A stretch of 6,532 nt of DNA, taken from positions 1 to 6,532 of the forward strand of contig CANQZZ010000077.1 of assembly GCA_947628465.1 (NCBI GenBank), written 5' to 3'. The notes beneath the pieces were generated by a model. That model saw nothing but the letters and a program-made list of their open reading frames with translations. It was not told the DNA's origin and made no database searches. The DNA comes from an uncultured Clostridia bacterium. Its GTDB lineage: Bacteria; Bacillota_A; Clostridia; TANB77; CAG-508. Position 1 is the first letter of the stretch. The number at the start of each line of letters is the position of its first letter. This document shows, piece by piece, positions 1-3,460 of the stretch. Made by a program: the position numbers and the translations under genes.

Positions 1-151
1 AAAACTTTTTTCAAAACTTTTGTAAAATATCCCATATCAATTACCAATTTTTATCACTTCCTTAAAGTTTAAGCTTGTACTATAATTATATGTAAAAATT
101 AGGTAATTATTCTTTATAAGATACGTTAAAAAATTTTGTACCATAAAAGGA
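1..151. other. A+T-rich left edge, no convincing gene
   Basis: This stretch lies downstream of the terminator of the 188-523 gene. It is very A+T-rich and no coding sequence can be supported. The only candidate is a minus-strand frame running off the left edge: TTG at 47-45 or ATG at 35-33, about 15 or 11 codons, reading MGYFTKVLKKV from the ATG. An AAGGAAG stretch at 63-57 is about 11 nt from the TTG, which is long for a ribosome binding site. TATAAT-like strings around 80-92 occur on both strands but have no good -35 partner. The frame could be the start of a further minus-strand gene, but it is too short to judge. Confidence 0.4.
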
Positions 152-179
152 ACAGAGCTAGCAAATTTGCTAGCTCTGT
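152..179 (-). terminator. 28-bp perfect palindrome, terminator of the 188-523 gene
   Basis: A perfect 28-bp palindrome starts 9 nt beyond the stop codon of the 188-523 gene. Each half reads ACAGAGCTAGCAAA and its complement, so the RNA folds into a stem of 11 or more pairs around an AAAUUU centre. In the minus direction it is followed by TTCCTTTTATGG, a short interrupted U-rich tract, so it should work as a Rho-independent terminator of moderate strength. In the plus direction the next bases are AAGGGG, so termination that way is unlikely. Confidence 0.75.
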
Positions 180-187
180 AAGGGGAA

Positions 188-523
188 TTATCGCCACTCG
201 TTTTCTCTTGCCCTTTTCAAAAGGACCTGCCAGAGTTCTTTCAGTTCCTTATCTTGAGGCATCGATATACCATCCGATAAAGGTACATAAAGGCTCTTGT
301 CTTCCTCAAACTCATTTCGAGCAATCTGAAGATTTGACCGAGTTGCTGGCATGAGGTAAACCGCCCCATCATAATGGACAACGACCAAGGCAGAACCACA
401 ACTATTGTATGTTCCTGCTTTTCCTCGAAGTTGAAATGTGTCAGGTATTCTTGATAGACCAAATTCTATTTGCATAGAATCTCCCACATTTCCTAGCTTC
501 ATTGTCCGTTTTTCTTTTGTCAT
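188..523 (-). CDS. Unrecognised 111-aa protein of atypical base composition
   Basis: I do not recognise this family. The start at ATG 523-521 is chosen because AAAGGGG lies 9 nt upstream. An internal ATG at 502-500 has only a weak A-rich leader. The protein is soluble-looking, with no signal peptide or membrane segment. The N-terminal half is probably beta-rich (around GSALVVVHYDGAVYLMPATR), and the C-terminus is charged and helical (KELKELWQVLLKRARENEWR). A hand count over 181-480 gives about 43% G+C, far above the neighbouring genes. It uses codons they avoid, including in-frame CGG at 508-506 and 340-338 and CGA before the stop. It has its own promoter, operator-like repeat and terminator, so it is a monocistronic unit. 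Composition and autonomy suggest recent acquisition, perhaps from a mobile element, but no mobility gene is visible. It matters for the uvrA question because here CGG appears to be read as ordinary Arg. Confidence 0.75.
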   Translation of the reverse strand: MTKEKRTMKLGNVGDSMQIEFGLSRIPDTFQLRGKAGTYNSCGSALVVVHYDGAVYLMPATRSNLQIARNEFEEDKSLYVPLSDGISMPQDKELKELWQVLLKRARENEWR

Positions 524-547
524 TTTTAATGACCCCTTTCATATTTT

Positions 548-568
548 TGATACAATTAAATTGTATCA
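548..568. promoter_or_regulatory. Operator-like 21-bp inverted repeat before the 188-523 gene
   Basis: Two perfect 10-bp arms, TGATACAATT and AATTGTATCA, flank a single central A. The repeat starts about 9 bp downstream of the predicted -10 box, so it covers the expected transcription start and early leader, a classic repressor position. The ribosome binding site follows closely. The same repeat could instead form a hairpin at the 5' end of the mRNA. It is not followed by a T-run in the minus direction, so it is unlikely to be a terminator for the 607-1161 gene upstream. The cognate regulator is not in the window, unless the 188-523 product regulates itself. Confidence 0.6.
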
Positions 569-576
569 TTAAATAT

Positions 577-605
577 ATTATATCACGTTATGTTAATTTT
601 TTCAA
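577..605 (-). promoter_or_regulatory. Sigma-A-type promoter for the 188-523 gene
   Basis: On the minus strand TTGAAA (605-600; five of six matches to TTGACA) is separated by 17 bp from TATAAT (582-577). The -10 is preceded by TGA, giving an extended -10 (TGATATAAT). The -35 box begins 2 bp past the stop codon of the 607-1161 gene, so the promoter fills the whole gap between the two genes. Transcription should start near 570, inside or at the edge of the inverted repeat at 548-568. Confidence 0.7.
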
Positions 606-606
606 A

Positions 607-1161
607 TTAGAAATAACGCGGCCTTATTGGAGGTCTCATCGGTGGTCTTCCTCCTCCTTGTGGTGGATATTGAGGTCTTATAGGAGGTCTATTAGGTCTT
701 CCCCATTCTCTTAATATCAAAATTCTTATTAAATCTCTTAGTAGGAAATTTGTTTGTCTTGTTTCTTTTGGTGTTCTTTCTGGTTCTTTCGCATTTGGAT
801 TTACAACATCACCATTTTTTAATTCTATTTCTGCTCTTTTTCTATTATTTGCTTCTTGCTCTGGCTCTATATTTATATAAATTTCATCTGTCATTTGCTC
901 TAATAAATCTTTTGTAAGTTCTCTATTGGCGTTTATATTGCACGCTTTGCACACCATTGGATATACCATTTTATATATTTCTGGATATAAATGATTTAAG
1001 TTTTGACTTTGCTCATTAGTAGCCATTAGATTTGGCATTTCCATGCTATTTGAATAATTGTACATATCTTCTTGCTCATTTGTATATGTATAGTTATTTC
1101 CAATGTAAGGTGAATAACCAAGGACACTTCTCATATAATCCTCATAACTTTGATAGTCCAT
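607..1161 (-). CDS. Unrecognised 184-aa protein with Pro/Arg-rich tail
   Basis: I cannot assign a family. The start is well supported by AGGAGG 7-8 nt upstream of ATG 1161-1159. Residues 1-55 are rich in Tyr, Asn and Met (DYQSYEDYMRSVLGYSPYIG) and look disordered. Residues 58-98 form the best candidate for a folded unit (LYPEIYKMVYPMVCKACNIN, then RELTKDLLEQMTDEIYINIE), mostly helical with one Cys-x-x-Cys. The middle (about 100-140) is charged and the segment around FLLRDLIRILILREWGRP is amphipathic. The last 30 residues repeat Arg-Pro-Pro units (RPPIRP occurs twice) around a Gly triplet. There is no signal peptide or transmembrane helix. Tyr/Met-rich heads with Pro/Arg-rich tails occur in clostridial spore-surface proteins, so a coat-like role is conceivable, but this is inference from composition only. 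Base composition matches murD and uvrA, so it looks native. No clear terminator follows it. Confidence 0.75.
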   Translation of the reverse strand: MDYQSYEDYMRSVLGYSPYIGNNYTYTNEQEDMYNYSNSMEMPNLMATNEQSQNLNHLYPEIYKMVYPMVCKACNINANRELTKDLLEQMTDEIYINIEPEQEANNRKRAEIELKNGDVVNPNAKEPERTPKETRQTNFLLRDLIRILILREWGRPNRPPIRPQYPPQGGGRPPMRPPIRPRYF

Positions 1162-1210
1162 TATATAACCTCCTATTTTATAGATGTTATATTGTATTCA
1201 TCATTACTCA

Positions 1211-1226
1211 TTTTTGTGCACAAAAA
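1211..1226. promoter_or_regulatory. 16-bp perfect palindrome upstream of the 607-1161 gene
   Basis: TTTTTGTGCACAAAAA is a perfect 16-bp palindrome centred on GTGCAC. It lies 50 bp upstream of the start codon of the 607-1161 gene, between that gene and the murD terminator, where its promoter should be. It could be a binding site for a dimeric regulator of the 607-1161 gene. I see no strong -35/-10 pair to anchor it, so the role is inferred. Short A/T-flanked palindromes arise by chance fairly easily in such DNA. Confidence 0.35.
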
Positions 1227-1240
1227 ATTATAATTCATAT

Positions 1241-1279
1241 TAAAAAACGCACATCTTTTACATCCCCGATATGCGTTTT
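1241..1279 (-). terminator. Rho-independent terminator of the pncC-murD operon
   Basis: Minus-strand AAAACGCATATC (1279-1268) can pair with GATGTGCGTTTT (1255-1244), giving 12 pairs including one G-U, around a 12-nt loop. A T-run completes the signal as the stem continues into TTTTTTA. It begins 7 nt after the murD stop codon, the expected position. The plus-strand version lacks a comparable T-run, so it should act mainly on the operon. Confidence 0.85.
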
Positions 1280-1285
1280 CATAAT

Positions 1286-2686
1286 CTACAACATATTAAC
1301 TATTTGTTTGAATTTGTTTCCTCTTTCTTCAAAGTTTTTAAACATATCAAAACTTGCACTTGCAGGTGAAAGTAATACTATGTCACCTTTTTTACTTACT
1401 TCCTTTGCCTTATTTATTGCTTCTTCCAAAGAATTAGTTTTAAAAATATCTAATTGCTTATGCTCTAAACTAAGTAATGTTGTAACCTCTTTATATATTT
1501 TATCAGAAGTTTGGCCAAGTAATATCAATTTACATACTTTATCTATGATTGGTTGAGCCAATGGCTTATAGTCTAAATGCTTATCATATCCTCCTGCAAT
1601 TAAAACTATATCCTCATCAAATGAATTTAATCCAGCAATAGTCCTTGTTGGACTTGATGCTATTGAATCATTATACCATTTTGCTCCATCTATTTCTTTT
1701 ACAAATTCTAATCTATGATTAACTCCTGAAAAATTAGTTATCGCCCTTATTTGCGAATCAAGTGACACAAATCTTTTAGTTGCTGCAATTGCTGCACATA
1801 TATTTTCACTGTTATGTACTCCTCTTAATTTTATATCCTTGGTATTTATAATATGTCTTCTTAGTCCATTTTCGCATTCTTTTATTATTTGATTGTCTAA
1901 AATAAAACCATTTTCTAATTTTGTTTTACTACTAAAAAATTCAACATTAGAAATAGCTCTCTTAGCAAATTCTTTTGTTATATTATTATCAAAATTTAAA
2001 ACTAATAAATCATTTTCATTTTGATATTTAAATATATTTGCTTTTGCCTCTATGTATTCTTCATACGATTTATGTATGTCTAGGTGATTTGGAGTAATAT
2101 TAGTAATTACAGCTACGTTGGGGCTTACGTTCATAGTCATAAGCTGAAAACTACTTAATTCTAGTACAACAAAATCATCTGGTCTCATGTCTGCTATTTT
2201 TGTAAATAATGGAGTTCCTATATTTCCACCTAAGTAACAATTTAAATTTTCCTCTTTTAAAATTTCATATATTAATGATGAAGTTGTTGTTTTTCCATCA
2301 CTCCCTGTTATTCCAATTGTTGTTCCTGGACATAGTTCTAGAACTAATTCTATTTCAGATGTAAGAACTGCACCTCTTTCTACTTCCTTTTCTATTTCTG
2401 GTAAATCTGGTCTACATGAAGGACTTCTAAATATTACATCAAATCCATTTAATTTTGATAAATAATTTTCTCCAAATGAATATTCTAATTTATATTCATA
2501 TATTTTATCTAAAATTATAGAATCTAATGTATCTATAGGTTTATTGTTAAATAGCATTATATAAGAACCTAAATTATGCAAGTAATCTATCAGCGGAATA
2601 TTACTAACACCCAAACCAATTATTGCTACTTTTTTATTCTTTATATAATTATTGAATTCATCTAATTTTTCATTTACAAATTTCAT
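1286..2686 (-). CDS. murD: UDP-N-acetylmuramoyl-L-alanine--D-glutamate ligase
   Basis: MurD is the cytoplasmic ATP-dependent ligase that adds D-glutamate to UDP-MurNAc-L-Ala in peptidoglycan precursor synthesis. The 466-residue length fits the family. Visible motifs in order are: an N-terminal nucleotide-sugar binding domain starting with the Rossmann-like KKVAIIGLGVSN (residues 18-29); the Mur ligase P-loop GITGSDGKTT (125-134); NHLDIH (200-205) followed by AKANIF, whose Lys216 corresponds to the lysine carbamylated in Mur ligases; NHRLE (323-327); NDSIASSPT (340-348); and the C-terminal domain with GGYDKH (366-371) and SPASASFDMFKNFEERG (440-456). AAAGGAGAGAT before ATG 2686-2684 is a strong ribosome binding site. 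The start lies inside the end of the pncC-like gene (17-nt overlap), so translation is probably coupled. The gene is uninterrupted and has no CGG codon. Its P-loop Gly-Lys codons are a plain GGA AAA, a useful contrast with uvrA. Confidence 0.97.
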   Translation of the reverse strand: MKFVNEKLDEFNNYIKNKKVAIIGLGVSNIPLIDYLHNLGSYIMLFNNKPIDTLDSIILDKIYEYKLEYSFGENYLSKLNGFDVIFRSPSCRPDLPEIEKEVERGAVLTSEIELVLELCPGTTIGITGSDGKTTTSSLIYEILKEENLNCYLGGNIGTPLFTKIADMRPDDFVVLELSSFQLMTMNVSPNVAVITNITPNHLDIHKSYEEYIEAKANIFKYQNENDLLVLNFDNNITKEFAKRAISNVEFFSSKTKLENGFILDNQIIKECENGLRRHIINTKDIKLRGVHNSENICAAIAATKRFVSLDSQIRAITNFSGVNHRLEFVKEIDGAKWYNDSIASSPTRTIAGLNSFDEDIVLIAGGYDKHLDYKPLAQPIIDKVCKLILLGQTSDKIYKEVTTLLSLEHKQLDIFKTNSLEEAINKAKEVSKKGDIVLLSPASASFDMFKNFEERGNKFKQIVNML

Positions 2687-3137
2687 ATAATCTCTCCTTT
2701 ATATAATTAACAATAAATAATTTCTTTTCTAATCTAGTTCTGCCATTTGCTTCAATTTTATAGTTATAATATTTAGAAGCATCATTATCATATATTGAAA
2801 TATAAGTAGAGTTTATTTCATTACTTTTATTATTGGGGTCAATTACTCCAAGCATTCCCGTTATTCCAACTCCGAAATTTGATTTTGATATATTTGATAC
2901 TGATGATGCCATTTCCATTGAAACTTCGTTGCTGTAAACAGTATATTCATTTATAGTTTGACCTGATACTCCAAAATATTCTTTAAATTCATTGCAATAA
3001 GTAACTAAACCTAATTTAAATATTTTACTTGCTCCATCTATATTTGTAATTTCACTTGCAAATAATCCTCCTGTGCATGATTCCATTGCAGAAATTGTTT
3101 TATTTTGTTCTTTTAATAAATTTACCAAATTTTCCAT
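2670..3137 (-). CDS. pncC: Stand-alone CinA C-terminal-type amidase (PncC-like)
   Basis: The 155-residue protein corresponds to the CinA C-terminal domain, which in characterised members deamidates nicotinamide mononucleotide to nicotinate mononucleotide in pyridine nucleotide salvage. Family signs are ESCTGGLFAS near the N-terminus (19-28, with the conserved Ser20), LGLVTYCNEFKEYFGV at about 42-57, the segment INEYTVYSNEVSMEMA, and GVGITGMLGV at about 90-99. The usual glycine/proline-rich stretch after GITG is divergent (IDPNNKSNEINSTY), so activity is likely but not certain. It lacks the N-terminal MoCF-like domain of full CinA, as is common for PncC proteins. AAAGGG about 7-8 nt before ATG 3137-3135 supports the start. 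It is the first gene of an operon with murD and overlaps it by 17 nt. It contains an uninterrupted CTT GGA codon pair, a control for the uvrA sites. Confidence 0.85.
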   Translation of the reverse strand: MENLVNLLKEQNKTISAMESCTGGLFASEITNIDGASKIFKLGLVTYCNEFKEYFGVSGQTINEYTVYSNEVSMEMASSVSNISKSNFGVGITGMLGVIDPNNKSNEINSTYISIYDNDASKYYNYKIEANGRTRLEKKLFIVNYIKERLYEICK

Positions 3138-3172
3138 AAATTTCCCTTTCGCTAAAAATTCATTACATTTAG

Positions 3173-3201
3173 ATTATATACCAAAAAATAATAATTAACA
3201 A
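3173..3201 (-). promoter_or_regulatory. Promoter of the pncC-murD operon
   Basis: Minus-strand TTGTTA (3201-3196; four of six matches to the -35 consensus) is spaced 17 bp from TATAAT (3178-3173). The predicted transcript starts around 3166, giving a leader of about 28 nt with a good ribosome binding site before the pncC-like start codon. No operator or riboswitch-like fold is visible in this leader. Confidence 0.65.
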
Positions 3202-3274
3202 ATTTATTCCAGAATATTTTTTATTGTTTTGCAAATAATAAAATTGTAATTAAAAGTTTGGAGGTGCTTTAACT

Positions 3275-3388
3275 ATGTCAAATAATAAAAATAAACAAAA
3301 TCAACAAAACAAAAACAATAAGAATAATAACAAAAATGAAAGAATTGATAATAACAATAATAATCAATCAAACAATAATTGTAGATAA
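3275..3388 (+). CDS. 37-aa Asn/Lys/Gln-rich mini-protein
   Basis: This small plus-strand ORF starts at ATG 3275 behind a near-perfect GGAGGTG ribosome binding site (3260-3266, 8 nt from the ATG) and ends at TAA 3386-3388. It is followed by a strong stem-loop terminator, so it has the layout of a real gene. The product is about half Asn with Lys and Gln, has one hydrophobic residue in its middle (ERID), and ends in NNNCR. It has no membrane segment and no folded domain. Very small Asn/Lys/Gln-rich proteins include clostridial and bacillar spore proteins, but the resemblance is compositional only. The Asn codons are mainly AAT and AAC in runs, so repeat slippage could have shaped it. It is transcribed divergently from pncC-murD and convergently with uvrA. 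Its promoter is not clear; a TTGTTT at 3224-3229 has no well-spaced -10. Confidence 0.6.
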   Translation: MSNNKNKQNQQNKNNKNNNKNERIDNNNNNQSNNNCR

Positions 3389-3406
3389 TTTTTTAATCGA
3401 ATTGTA

Positions 3407-3438
3407 AATAAAGAGTACAGTTAATTGTACTCTTTATT
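3407..3438. terminator. Bidirectional terminator between the Asn-rich ORF and uvrA
   Basis: Perfect 12-bp arms AATAAAGAGTAC (3407-3418) and GTACTCTTTATT (3427-3438) enclose an 8-nt loop. It lies 18 nt after the stop of the plus-strand mini-gene and 22 nt after the stop of uvrA on the minus strand. The stem's own A/T ends give a U-rich 3' side in both directions, with a further TTATATTTTT on the plus side. It therefore separates two convergent transcripts. Confidence 0.8.
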
Positions 3439-3460
3439 AATTATATTTTTGATTTGTTAG

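Noticed and set aside
136..714. Plus-strand open frames across 136-354 and 502-714
   Set aside because: The first crosses the terminator palindrome and lies opposite the 188-523 gene. The second crosses the promoter region and the Pro-rich 3' end of the 607-1161 gene. Neither has a good ribosome binding site.
3275..3388. CRISPR or other ordered repeat array in the AAT/AAC-rich stretch
   Set aside because: There is no regular unit or spacer structure; it is low-complexity coding sequence with codon-level A/T bias.
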